NCBI RefSeq assembly: GCF_900101765.1
Contig: NZ_LT627735.1
Span: forward strand, 186,001 to 250,000
From: Nonlabens sp. Hel1_33_55
Lineage (GTDB): Bacteria; Bacteroidota; Bacteroidia; Flavobacteriales; Flavobacteriaceae
Reading direction: 5' to 3'
Length of the DNA stretch: 64,000 bases
Positions within the stretch are counted from its first letter, which is position 1. Each line of letters begins with the position of its first letter. The notes beneath the pieces were generated by a model, which worked only from the letters and a program-made list of their open reading frames with translations, ran no database searches and was not told the origin of the DNA. Below are positions 41,588 through 49,333 of this stretch, in pieces. The translations under genes were made by a program, and so were the position numbers.

Positions 41588-41638
41588 ATGTCGCATTGAC
41601 CTTGTAAAGTTCTTAATGCAACAAAACCTTCATCATTC

Positions 41639-41654
41639 CGCTTTCGCTAAAGCG
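41639..41654. repeat. 16-bp palindrome, one mismatch
   Basis: CGCTTTCGCTAAAGCG, upstream of the operator of the E2 gene. Confidence 0.85.
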
Positions 41655-41675
41655 AAATCCAACATAATCTTCACG

Positions 41676-41691
41676 ACTAACAACTGTTAGT
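41676..41691. promoter_or_regulatory. Palindromic operator upstream of the E2 gene
   Basis: ACTAACAACTGTTAGT, same arms as the paaE and paaZ operators with a different central dinucleotide. It ends 5 bases before the -7 box, so a bound repressor would block RNA polymerase. Confidence 0.75.
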
Positions 41692-41696
41692 TTTCG

Positions 41697-41704
41697 TAAA
41701 TTTG
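41697..41704 (+). promoter_or_regulatory. -7 promoter box of the E2 gene
   Basis: TAAATTTG, full TAnnTTTG match, 4 bases before the ATG; predicts a leaderless mRNA. Confidence 0.55.
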
Positions 41705-41708
41705 AGTC

Positions 41709-43070
41709 ATGGCAAAAATGACTGATTTTATACTGCCCAAAATGGGCGAATCGATAACCGAAGGAACCATTCTGAACTGGTTAGTACAAGAAGGCGAATC
41801 CTTTGCGGAAGGTGATATTCTAGTAGAAGTAGGGACAGACAAGGTAGATAACGAGGTGCCCGCACCATTTGACGGGATGATGATCAAGCATTTGTGCGAG
41901 AATGGCGATGTGGTGGAAATAGGAAAGCCGGTAGCGCAAATTGAGTCAGGTGCTGGCGATGCAAAAGAAGTTACTTCTTCAAAGCTAGATGCTAAAGACC
42001 TCAAAAAACCCAGCGGATTAGAAGATTTAGATGAGAAATCGATTCTTAGTTCTAATACTCAAAAGCAGACCCGTTCGAGCGACAGTCGAGAACGAGTCGG
42101 CTCAGGAACTCAAAAACCAGTATCAAGTTCGTACATCAACAAAGACTTATTCGTCAGTCCATTAATAGATAAAATCGCCCGAGAGAATCACATGTCTTAC
42201 GAGGAACTTGCGCGAATTCCTGCAACAGGAGCTGAAGGCCGGTTGCGCAAGAGTGATGTAATACAGTATTTGAACGACGGCAGGCCTAATCAGTTTGCGC
42301 AAGCGGTAAGCAATGAGCCAGATCCTACAGCCTATCGCATACCTCAATTGAAATTTGATAAAGGCACTGGTAAGATTATCGAGATGGACCGCATGCGATC
42401 CATGATCGCAGATCATATGGTGTACTCCAAACATACGAGTCCGCACGTGACAGCTTATGTAGAAGCAGATCTAACGGATCTCGTAAACTGGCGAAATGCG
42501 AACAAAACAGCCTTTCAGGAAAAACATGAGGAGCGATTGACGTTCACACCTCTATTTGTGGATGCAGTAGCGAGAGCTATTAAGGAATTCCCGAATATCA
42601 ATGCGAGCGTTGACGGGAAGAACATCATCATCAAAGAAAATATTAATGTGGGAATGGCAACCGCTTTACCTTCTGGAAACCTCATAGTTCCCGTAGTAAA
42701 AAATGCAGACCAGAAATCTTTGCCTGAAATAGCAGCGGACGTTAACCGAATGGCAAACTTGGCCAGAGAAAACAAATTAGGTGGCGACGATATCAAAGGT
42801 GGAACATTCACGATTTCAAACGTGGGAACCTTCGGCTCACTCATGGGAACACCGATTATCAATCAACCAGAGGTAGCGATACTTGCAACGGGAATCATTA
42901 AGAAAAGTGCAGAGGTCATGACTAGAAACGGCGTTGATAGTATTGAAGTGCGGAGTATGATGATGCTTTCATTATCGTTCGACCATAGAGTAGTGGATGG
43001 ATTTCTAGGAGGAAGTTTCTTGAAGCAAGTAGCCTTAAACCTAGAGGAAGCTCCGCAAACTAATTATTAA
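41709..43070 (+). CDS. 2-oxo acid dehydrogenase complex E2 (dihydrolipoyl acyltransferase)
   Basis: A 453-residue E2 of the branched-chain type. Domains: one lipoyl domain (1-78, lipoylated Lys in VGTDKVDNE), a flexible linker (about 80-140), a peripheral E3/E1-binding domain (about 145-185, VSPLIDKIARENHMSYEELARIPATGAEGRL) and the acyltransferase domain with SFDHRVVDGFLGG near the end. The linker contains a stretch (residues about 118-135, TRSSDSRERVGSG) encoded by an intergenic-type repeat. It forms an operon with the fused E1 and shares the paa operator. Confidence 0.92.
   Translation: MAKMTDFILPKMGESITEGTILNWLVQEGESFAEGDILVEVGTDKVDNEVPAPFDGMMIKHLCENGDVVEIGKPVAQIESGAGDAKEVTSSKLDAKDLKKPSGLEDLDEKSILSSNTQKQTRSSDSRERVGSGTQKPVSSSYINKDLFVSPLIDKIARENHMSYEELARIPATGAEGRLRKSDVIQYLNDGRPNQFAQAVSNEPDPTAYRIPQLKFDKGTGKIIEMDRMRSMIADHMVYSKHTSPHVTAYVEADLTDLVNWRNANKTAFQEKHEERLTFTPLFVDAVARAIKEFPNINASVDGKNIIIKENINVGMATALPSGNLIVPVVKNADQKSLPEIAADVNRMANLARENKLGGDDIKGGTFTISNVGTFGSLMGTPIINQPEVAILATGIIKKSAEVMTRNGVDSIEVRSMMMLSLSFDHRVVDGFLGGSFLKQVALNLEEAPQTNY
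42073..42106 (+). repeat. GAGCGTAGTCGA-type repeat inside the E2 linker
   Basis: GTTCGAGCGACAGTCGAGAAC-like core (42073-42093) followed by GAGTCGGCTCAGG; read in frame as SSDSRERVGSG. Confidence 0.7.
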
Positions 43071-43096
43071 GCGAAGCCGCCATACAGCGGCTTGAC
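43071..43096. repeat. GTCAAGCC-type REP-like hairpin
   Basis: CGAAGCCGCCATACAGCGGC followed by TTGAC, directly after the E2 stop and 15 bases before the E1 start. Confidence 0.8.
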
Positions 43097-43111
43097 TATA
43101 AAAACAAAGAT

Positions 43112-45190
43112 TTGGAAAAGTCAATATTAGAAAAAGGATTTCGCAATTTGGCAACCGCTAAAGCAATGACAGAACTCTATGAAGAGAACTTCAAAACGGT
43201 TTCTAAGTATGTTCATGCGACCAGTCGTGGTCATGAGGTTATTCAGACCGCCGTTGGAATGCAACTGTTACCGCAGGATTACATGTTTCCTTATTATCGG
43301 GATGATTCTATGTTATTAGCGATAGGCATGAAGCCTTACGACTTGATGTTGCAGTTACTCGCAAAAAAAGCCGACCCGTTTTCTGGTGGTCGCACGTATT
43401 ATTCGCATCCATCTTTAAATGATATTGACAAGCCTAAAATCCCTCACCAATCAAGTGCTACGGGTATGCAGGCGATTCCTGCGACTGGGGTGGCTTTAGG
43501 ATTTCATTACCGCGAGAGCTTGACGGAAGAGCAGCGAGCGGCCGTAGATGCTAGTTCAGAAACTAGCTTGAGCTCTGATTCTATAGTTGTCTGTTCTTTA
43601 GGCGATGCCTCAGTAACCGAAGGTGAAATCGCTGAAGCTTTTCAAATGGCAGCACTCAAGCAATTGCCTATTCTTTATTTAGTGCAGGACAACGGCTGGG
43701 ACATCAGTGCCAATGCTGCCGAAACCAGAGCTCAAAACGCTGCGGAATATGCTGCAGGTTTTCACGGTATAGAAGCGATTTCTATTGATGGGACTGATTT
43801 TGAGGAAAGCTATAATACGATTCAAACGATCATAGAAAAGATCAGAACTGAACGCAGGCCCTTTTTGGTTCACGCGACCGTCCCCTTATTAAATCACCAC
43901 ACCAGCGGTGTGCGCATGGAGTTCTATCGCGATGATTTGGAGGAATCTCGGGAGCGCGATCCATATCCTAAAATGAGGCAATTATTACTGGACAATGGTT
44001 TTACAGTGCAGGATGTTGATGATTTTGACGCTTTCGCGAAAGCGGAAACTAAAAAAGCATTAGAGCAAGCGATGGCCATGCCAGACCCAGAACCTGCGGA
44101 CTTGTTCACGCACGACTTTGCACCAACATCCATAACAGAAGAACGCGGCGAGCGATCGCCAGCGGGCGCAGAGAAAGTGGTGATGGTAGATTGTGCGCTA
44201 TTTGCCATTGAAGAATTGATGCGCAAGCACCCAGAATGTTTGCTGTACGGGCAAGACGTAGGCGGCAGATTAGGCGGCGTTTTTAGAGAAGCAGCAACGC
44301 TGGCACAGAAATTTGGCGATAACCGAGTTTTCAATACACCTATACAAGAGGCATTCATCGTAGGAAGCACTGTAGGAATGAGCGCGGCAGGATTAAAACC
44401 CATCGTTGAGGTCCAGTTTGCAGATTATATCTGGCCTGGATTGAATCAGCTATTTACGGAGGTTTCTAGATCTAATTATTTAAGTAATGGTAAATGGCCG
44501 GTTTCCATGATATTGCGAGTACCGATAGGTGCTTACGGTAGTGGCGGACCTTATCATTCCAGCTCGATGGAAAGTGTGGTTTCTAATATTAGAGGTTTAA
44601 AAATCGCCTACCCATCTAACGGTGCCGATTTAAAAGGCTTGATGAAAGCTGCCTATTATGACCCAAATCCGGTAGTGATTTTTGAACACAAAGGATTGTA
44701 CTGGAGTAAAGTAAAAGGGACTAAAGGAGCGACGAGTGTAGAGCCTAGTGAGGATTATGTATTGCCTTTTGGTAAAGCTTGGGTCTTACAAGAGATCTGG
44801 AAAAAGGAAGAAGAAGAAACCTTGAGTATCATCACCTACGGTATGGGCGTGCATTGGGCGATGAACGCCACGGCAGAGCTTGGTTTAAAAGATCGGGTAG
44901 AGATAGTCGACCTAAGAACGCTGCATCCTTTGGATTATGAGACCGTTTTTTCCAGTGTCAAGAAATGCGGCAAATGTTTGGTTGTGACTGAAGAACCTAG
45001 CGAGAATAGTTTCTCTCGCGCACTACAAGGTCGCATTCAAGAGGAATGTTTCAAATATATCGATGCACCAGTGATGGTCATAGGTTCAGAAAACATGCCG
45101 GCGATTCCGTTGAATTCGGTTTTAGAAGAAACGATGATCCTGTCAACGGAAAAGATAAAGGTGAAGATTGAGGAGATTTTGAGGTATTAG
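43112..45190 (+). CDS. 2-oxo acid dehydrogenase E1, alpha and beta subunits fused
   Basis: A 692-residue thiamin-diphosphate enzyme decarboxylating a 2-oxo acid and acylating E2. Residues about 1-330 are the alpha part with the TPP motif GDASVTEGE ... QDNGW; about 348-692 are the beta part (VDCALFAIEELMRKHPECLLYGQDVGG, SMILRVPIGAYGSGGPYHSSS). Branched-chain oxo acids are the default substrate; phenylpyruvate is a hypothesis from the shared paa operator. The start is a TTG. A palindrome (AFAKA, residue 308) lies in the alpha C-terminal region near the linker. In frame after the TAG, 25 further codons are open to a TAA at 45266. Confidence 0.92.
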   Translation: MEKSILEKGFRNLATAKAMTELYEENFKTVSKYVHATSRGHEVIQTAVGMQLLPQDYMFPYYRDDSMLLAIGMKPYDLMLQLLAKKADPFSGGRTYYSHPSLNDIDKPKIPHQSSATGMQAIPATGVALGFHYRESLTEEQRAAVDASSETSLSSDSIVVCSLGDASVTEGEIAEAFQMAALKQLPILYLVQDNGWDISANAAETRAQNAAEYAAGFHGIEAISIDGTDFEESYNTIQTIIEKIRTERRPFLVHATVPLLNHHTSGVRMEFYRDDLEESRERDPYPKMRQLLLDNGFTVQDVDDFDAFAKAETKKALEQAMAMPDPEPADLFTHDFAPTSITEERGERSPAGAEKVVMVDCALFAIEELMRKHPECLLYGQDVGGRLGGVFREAATLAQKFGDNRVFNTPIQEAFIVGSTVGMSAAGLKPIVEVQFADYIWPGLNQLFTEVSRSNYLSNGKWPVSMILRVPIGAYGSGGPYHSSSMESVVSNIRGLKIAYPSNGADLKGLMKAAYYDPNPVVIFEHKGLYWSKVKGTKGATSVEPSEDYVLPFGKAWVLQEIWKKEEEETLSIITYGMGVHWAMNATAELGLKDRVEIVDLRTLHPLDYETVFSSVKKCGKCLVVTEEPSENSFSRALQGRIQEECFKYIDAPVMVIGSENMPAIPLNSVLEETMILSTEKIKVKIEEILRY
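44029..44044. repeat. 16-bp dispersed palindrome, exact
   Basis: Inside the fused E1 gene, AFAKA frame, close to the alpha/beta linker. Confidence 0.95.
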
Positions 45191-45329
45191 TTAGACATTC
45201 AGGAGCTTTTTAAGAATGAACAAAAAGACACTCAGTTAGAAGAGGACTTGGAGACAGTGGAGAACTAAAAATTACGTATTCGCAATAAATTATTAAGTCG
45301 ATTAGTATCATTGAAGAAAAAAATGTCTA

Positions 45330-45977
45330 ATGTTTAGGATCATATACATCTCACTCATAGCTTTTATATTTTTATTATTTTCCTCGTTTATACAGTTGCC
45401 CATTGAGAAAGTAAACTTCAAAAAATCAGATCTGGTTGAATTATCAAAAGTAGACACGACGTTTAGATTTGATATTAGGTATGCAACTACAAACAATTTT
45501 GCAGGACAACCAGTTTATAAAGAAGCACGAGCTTTTCTACAACAACCAGCTGCCGAGTGTTTGAAGGAGGCACATGAAGAGTTGAAATCCATGGGATATG
45601 GATTGCTGATTTTTGATGGCTATAGGCCCTGGAGCGTCACAAAATTATTCTGGGATATAACACCAGCAAAGAATAAAATGTACGTTGCGAAACCTAGTAA
45701 AGGCTCTAGGCACAATAGAGGTTGTGCAATCGATTTGAGTCTGTACGATTTGAAAACAGGCAAGGAAATAGAAATGACAGGTGCTTATGATGAAATGAGC
45801 GCACGATCGCATAGGAGTTATACCGGAGGGACATTAGAGCAGCGTAAAAATAGAGACCTACTTATCAAGGTGATGAGAAGCTATGGATTTAGTGTTCACA
45901 GATATGAGTGGTGGCACTTTGACTATATGGATTGGAGAAACTATGCTATTCAAGATATTCTTTTTACGGATTTATGA
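45330..45977 (+). CDS. D-alanyl-D-alanine dipeptidase (VanX/DdpX family)
   Basis: A 215-residue zinc dipeptidase with an N-terminal membrane or signal segment (residues 1-22). Family motifs are complete: FDIRYATTNNFAG, IFDGYRPWSV, SRHNRGCAIDLSLYD (zinc His and Asp) and EWWHFDY (catalytic Glu and zinc His). In Gram-negative bacteria such enzymes recycle D-Ala-D-Ala from peptidoglycan as nutrient and do not confer vancomycin resistance. No vanHA-like partners are nearby. It is a single gene. Confidence 0.9.
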   Translation: MFRIIYISLIAFIFLLFSSFIQLPIEKVNFKKSDLVELSKVDTTFRFDIRYATTNNFAGQPVYKEARAFLQQPAAECLKEAHEELKSMGYGLLIFDGYRPWSVTKLFWDITPAKNKMYVAKPSKGSRHNRGCAIDLSLYDLKTGKEIEMTGAYDEMSARSHRSYTGGTLEQRKNRDLLIKVMRSYGFSVHRYEWWHFDYMDWRNYAIQDILFTDL

Positions 45978-46283
45978 TGGTTAATGTATTCATTAATAGA
46001 TTTTATATTTTTAAATAACGTTCATCTCCTGAGAACCAATTCGATAGCTATTTAAATTATTTCCAGCAATTGAAACTGACTTATTTTAAATAGGATTATA
46101 CGCGCGTTCGTATAATAAGGTTTTGAGAAACATATTGTACAGTTGACCATCAATCACTCGCATAAAAGATTGAAAAAAGATGAGTCTATTTAATCATCGT
46201 TTAATCCGTTTTCTTAAAAATGTTAGGTATTGAACACGACAATTCATTATGATTGCCGACCTTTCTTGTTTAAATACATTTTA
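45978..46283. other. Gene-free stretch of 306 bases
   Basis: No ORF with coding character was found. The only structure is the inverted repeat at 46095-46116. I looked for an S-adenosylmethionine riboswitch because metZ is downstream and saw no recognisable core. Confidence 0.5.
46095..46116. promoter_or_regulatory. Candidate operator or hairpin upstream of osmC-metZ
   Basis: ATTATACG and CGTATAAT, perfect 8-base arms around CGCGTT. It could be a repressor site; the regulator is unknown and it is 168 bases from the start codon. Confidence 0.45.
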
Positions 46284-46706
46284 ATGAAAGTTACCCTAGA
46301 GAGAAAAAACACAGAATATCTACTAGAAGCCAGAGGAGCCTCTGGAATTCCCGTGATGATTGACAATAAAGGAAGTGAAGTCGTTCAGGGATCTAGTCCC
46401 ATGGAATTGATATTAATGGGCGTAGGCGGTTGTAGCGCGATTGATATTATCTCTATACTCAAAAAACAGAGACAAGAAATCACTTCTTACAAAGTAGAGG
46501 TAACTGGCGATAGAGTAGAGCAGGATGGTTCTAAGCCATTCAAGGCTATTGAGGTCGTCGTTCATCTTGAGGGCGATATCACTCCAGAAAAAGCGCAACG
46601 AGCCGCTGATTTGAGTTTCCTGAAATACTGTAGTGTTTCTAAGACTTTTGACAGCGTTGTAGACATTACTTACCAAGTTTCACTCAACGGAAAACTTATT
46701 TCATGA
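46284..46706 (+). CDS. OsmC family protein
   Basis: A 140-residue OsmC/Ohr-fold protein. The ATG at 46284 is preferred; the 46230 start adds an atypical leader. The sequence GSSPMELILMGVGGCSAIDIISILKKQRQ holds the first conserved cysteine and FLKYCSVSKTF the second, the pair used for peroxide reduction in this superfamily. It overlaps metZ by 4 bases (ATGA), so the two are translated together, suggesting a role with sulfur metabolism or thiol protection. Confidence 0.87.
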   Translation: MKVTLERKNTEYLLEARGASGIPVMIDNKGSEVVQGSSPMELILMGVGGCSAIDIISILKKQRQEITSYKVEVTGDRVEQDGSKPFKAIEVVVHLEGDITPEKAQRAADLSFLKYCSVSKTFDSVVDITYQVSLNGKLIS

Positions 46707-47869
46707 AGCATTTTGAAACTGAAGCGATACGCGCACAAATGGAGCGATCGCATAATCTAGAACACTCCACGCCGGTATACTTAACATCTAGCTTTGTTTT
46801 TGAGGATGCAGAGGAGATGCGAGCATCATTTGCAGGAGAGAAGAAACGAAATCTTTACAGTCGCTTCACCAATCCCAATACTTCAGAATTCATAGAGAAA
46901 ATCTGCAGGATGGAAGGCGCTGATTCTGGCTATGCTTTTGCTACTGGGATGTCTGCAATCTTTACAACGTTTGCGGCTTTACTGGATAGCGGTGATCATG
47001 TAGTGTCCTGCCGCAGTGTTTTTGGTAGTACACACTCACTATTTACCAAGATCTTTCCCAAATGGAACATTTCCACCAGCTACTTCAAGATTGATGAGCT
47101 GGATCGAATAGAGTCTTTGATTACTGACAAAACAAAAGTACTTTACGTAGAATCGCCTACAAATCCCGCAGTGGATGTCTTGGACATGGCGGCGATTGGT
47201 GCTATTTGTAAAAAGCACAATATTATTTATATCGTAGATAACTGTTTTGCAACTCCTTATTTACAACAGCCTATCAAATTTGGTGCAGATCTAGTCATTC
47301 ACAGCGCAACTAAATTGATGGATGGACAAGGCAGAGTTTTAGGTGGCGTGACGGTTGGTAGGGCAGATTTAATGGAAGAAGTGTATGCTTTTGCCAGAGC
47401 TTCTGGTCCAGCAATGTCTCCGTTCAATGCATGGGTGCTTTCCAAAAGCCTGGAAACACTCGCCGTTAGAGTCGATCGTCATTGCGACAATGCTTTAAAG
47501 GTGGCAGAGTTCCTGGAGCAACAGGATAAAATAGGAATGGTAAAGTATCCGTTTTTGAAATCTCATCCTCAATATGAGATGGCCAGGAAGCAGATGAAAA
47601 AGGGTGGTAGCGTGATTGCCTTTGAATTGAAAGGTGGTCTTGAAGCTGGAATAACATTTCTCAATGCGATTGAGATGTGCTCGCTAAGTGCCAATCTGGG
47701 CGACTCCAGAACCATTGTTACTCATCCAGCATCCACAACTCATGGTAGGCTAGCAGAAGAAGACCGACTGGAAGTAGGAATTACAGATGGTCTGGTGCGT
47801 ATCTCCATTGGTCTTGAACATCATGAAGATATCATCGCAGATGTAAAACAAGCGCTGGCTGCTGTCTAG
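46703..47869 (+). CDS. metZ: O-succinylhomoserine sulfhydrylase (trans-sulfuration enzyme family)
   Basis: A 388-residue PLP enzyme of the Cys/Met metabolism family that forms homocysteine by direct sulfhydrylation. Motifs include SRFTNPNTSEFIEK, FATGMSAIFTTFAALLDSGDHVV and the PLP lysine in VIHSATKLMDGQGRVLGG. The MetZ-like assignment over MetB/MetC rests on overall similarity and the pairing with an OsmC-like gene. Followed by a terminator. Confidence 0.88.
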   Translation: MKHFETEAIRAQMERSHNLEHSTPVYLTSSFVFEDAEEMRASFAGEKKRNLYSRFTNPNTSEFIEKICRMEGADSGYAFATGMSAIFTTFAALLDSGDHVVSCRSVFGSTHSLFTKIFPKWNISTSYFKIDELDRIESLITDKTKVLYVESPTNPAVDVLDMAAIGAICKKHNIIYIVDNCFATPYLQQPIKFGADLVIHSATKLMDGQGRVLGGVTVGRADLMEEVYAFARASGPAMSPFNAWVLSKSLETLAVRVDRHCDNALKVAEFLEQQDKIGMVKYPFLKSHPQYEMARKQMKKGGSVIAFELKGGLEAGITFLNAIEMCSLSANLGDSRTIVTHPASTTHGRLAEEDRLEVGITDGLVRISIGLEHHEDIIADVKQALAAV

Positions 47870-47892
47870 AAGTTTAATTGCTTTATAAAAAA

Positions 47893-47926
47893 AACGCCCT
47901 ATGCATTTTGCAAAGGGCGTTCTTCT
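47893..47926. terminator. Bidirectional terminator after metZ
   Basis: AACGCCCT and AGGGCGTT form the stem, flanked by A and T runs between convergent genes. Confidence 0.87.
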
Positions 47927-47942
47927 ATTTGAATAAATATAA

Positions 47943-48365
47943 TTAGTTGGATCCAGTCGTCGCTTTAATCACCACGTTATTGTTGGCATCCAAAAGAGTC
48001 AAAGTCCCATCTGTTTTTTGATAGGAAGTCACCTTTTCCACCGCGGCTAGAAAATTATTCTCCATACTCATATCTGGACAAGACATTCTTGTAAGAGCTA
48101 CGTTACCAATATTTAGCTGATAAGTTTCAATGGTAAATGGAGCATTGTAGGTATTACATCCAGCGTTGCCGCTTATAGTTTTGGCTAATCCGTTGAAGTT
48201 AATTGTTTGGCCAGCACTTACGGTGTTACCATTAAGTTGATTAACGTTGTAGCTACCGTTCAATTCTACACGGCTTCCCGTATTTAAAACCTGACGTGTC
48301 TCATCACAACTAGTTGTTGAAATGAAAAGGATAGCAACTAGGCAAATTGAAAATAATGATTTCAT
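47943..48365 (-). CDS. META domain-containing lipoprotein
   Basis: A 140-residue lipoprotein (signal ending FISTTSC). The single META/HslJ-like domain shows GSYNVNQLNGNTV at the start and SGNAGCNTYNAPF with LTRMSCPDMSMENNFLAAVEKV, which match the family cysteines and strand order. The function of META proteins is not settled; HslJ is heat-inducible in E. coli. It is a single gene. Confidence 0.85.
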   Translation of the reverse strand: MKSLFSICLVAILFISTTSCDETRQVLNTGSRVELNGSYNVNQLNGNTVSAGQTINFNGLAKTISGNAGCNTYNAPFTIETYQLNIGNVALTRMSCPDMSMENNFLAAVEKVTSYQKTDGTLTLLDANNNVVIKATTGSN

Positions 48366-48479
48366 GATTTTTATTTTAAAAGTAGTTGGATTGCAAAGTT
48401 TAAGGTCTCAAATATTTAATAAAAAACGGTCAGCGTCATGAAGATACTAACCGGTTTATGATTTTCTGTTTGAGAAATA

Positions 48480-49016
48480 TTATCTCTTAGCTTGTGGTGG
48501 GAATTGCATTAAAATCTCACGTACCATTTCATTGGTTCGCTCTACTTTTTCCTCTGGTGAAGATTTTAGGGAAGCCGTTCCAACACCTTGCCATATCAGT
48601 TCCTTATCAGCTGCATCAATCAGATCTATATATAGAACACCTTCTGTCGTTCTGTTGACATTATTGTTGAACGGACCGTTGAAGCCAAAACCGCCCCAAC
48701 CCCAACCGTAGCCAAAGCCCCAGCCAAAGTTGTTATACACATCAACGCGTTCCTTAGTATCTGTAAATATGCTTACTAAAATATCTGGAGTTTCAGATTT
48801 GGAAAATCCTCTTGCGCTCATTTCGCTATCAATGGCTCTCAAGATTCTTTTTTTATCCAACTCAGAAATTTTGGCTTCATCGACACCTTTTTTAAAGTAG
48901 GCGTACGTTTTATATTGGTTAAAGTCTGTTCCCAGTGCATAATCTTGGGAAACTCTTACGGTTTGACAGCCAACCATCGCAGTCATGACGAGTAGTAGAA
49001 GTATTATCTTTTTCAT
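48480..49016 (-). CDS. DUF4136 lipoprotein
   Basis: A 178-residue lipoprotein (signal ending TAMVGC). The DUF4136 pattern is seen as FNQYKTYAYF near the start, a glycine-rich stretch (FGWGFGYGWGWGGFGF), then EGVLYIDLIDAADKELIWQGVG and a C-terminal helix. Function unknown; envelope location inferred from the lipobox. It is 114 bases from the META gene in the same direction. Confidence 0.85.
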   Translation of the reverse strand: MKKIILLLLVMTAMVGCQTVRVSQDYALGTDFNQYKTYAYFKKGVDEAKISELDKKRILRAIDSEMSARGFSKSETPDILVSIFTDTKERVDVYNNFGWGFGYGWGWGGFGFNGPFNNNVNRTTEGVLYIDLIDAADKELIWQGVGTASLKSSPEEKVERTNEMVREILMQFPPQAKR

Positions 49017-49037
49017 AGTATGGATTATTTGATATTA

Positions 49038-49053
49038 CGCTTTCGCGAAAGCA
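49038..49053. repeat. 16-bp palindrome, one mismatch
   Basis: CGCTTTCGCGAAAGCA upstream of the DUF4136 gene. Confidence 0.85.
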
Positions 49054-49102
49054 AAAACGCTGACTAAAATAATATCAAATTTAATGCCGAAAAGTAGATT
49101 TA

Positions 49103-49255
49103 TTAACCTCTAGCTTTATCAAAGCCGTAAGGACAGTGGCGACAACCGCTCTCGCAACAATAGCCTCGTTTTAAGTGATATTGCTCTGTAAAACATCGAT
49201 AACCGTCTGGAGTTAGATAATAATCACCGTCTTCTATAGGAATATGTTTTTTCAC
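49103..49255 (-). CDS. Small cysteine-rich DUF5522-type protein
   Basis: A 50-residue protein starting at a GTG (no ATG is available upstream) and ending in a TAA. The core PDGYRCFTEQYHLKRGYC followed by CESGCRHCPYGFD has five cysteines in the CC-x3-C-x2-C arrangement of the small DUF5522 proteins, common in Bacteroidetes and presumably metal-binding. It is too short for standard length cut-offs. Confidence 0.75.
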   Translation of the reverse strand: MKKHIPIEDGDYYLTPDGYRCFTEQYHLKRGYCCESGCRHCPYGFDKARG

Positions 49256-49287
49256 AAAACAAAAGTAGCAGATAATTGTAGGTAAAT

Positions 49288-49318
49288 AAAAAAACCGCTA
49301 TGAAGGCAGCGGTGTTTT
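49288..49318. terminator. Terminator of the secreted repeat-protein gene
   Basis: ACCGCT and AGCGGT pair around an 8-base loop with T/A runs on both sides, 20 bases after the stop of the minus-strand gene at 49334. Confidence 0.75.
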
Positions 49319-49333
49319 TATAGAAGTTCTATG

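Noticed and set aside
45330..45977. VanX-like gene as part of a vancomycin-resistance cluster
   Set aside because: No vanH, vanA or two-component genes nearby; a peptidoglycan-recycling role is more likely.
45978..46283. S-adenosylmethionine riboswitch upstream of osmC-metZ
   Set aside because: No recognisable riboswitch core or terminator pair; only a short inverted repeat is present.
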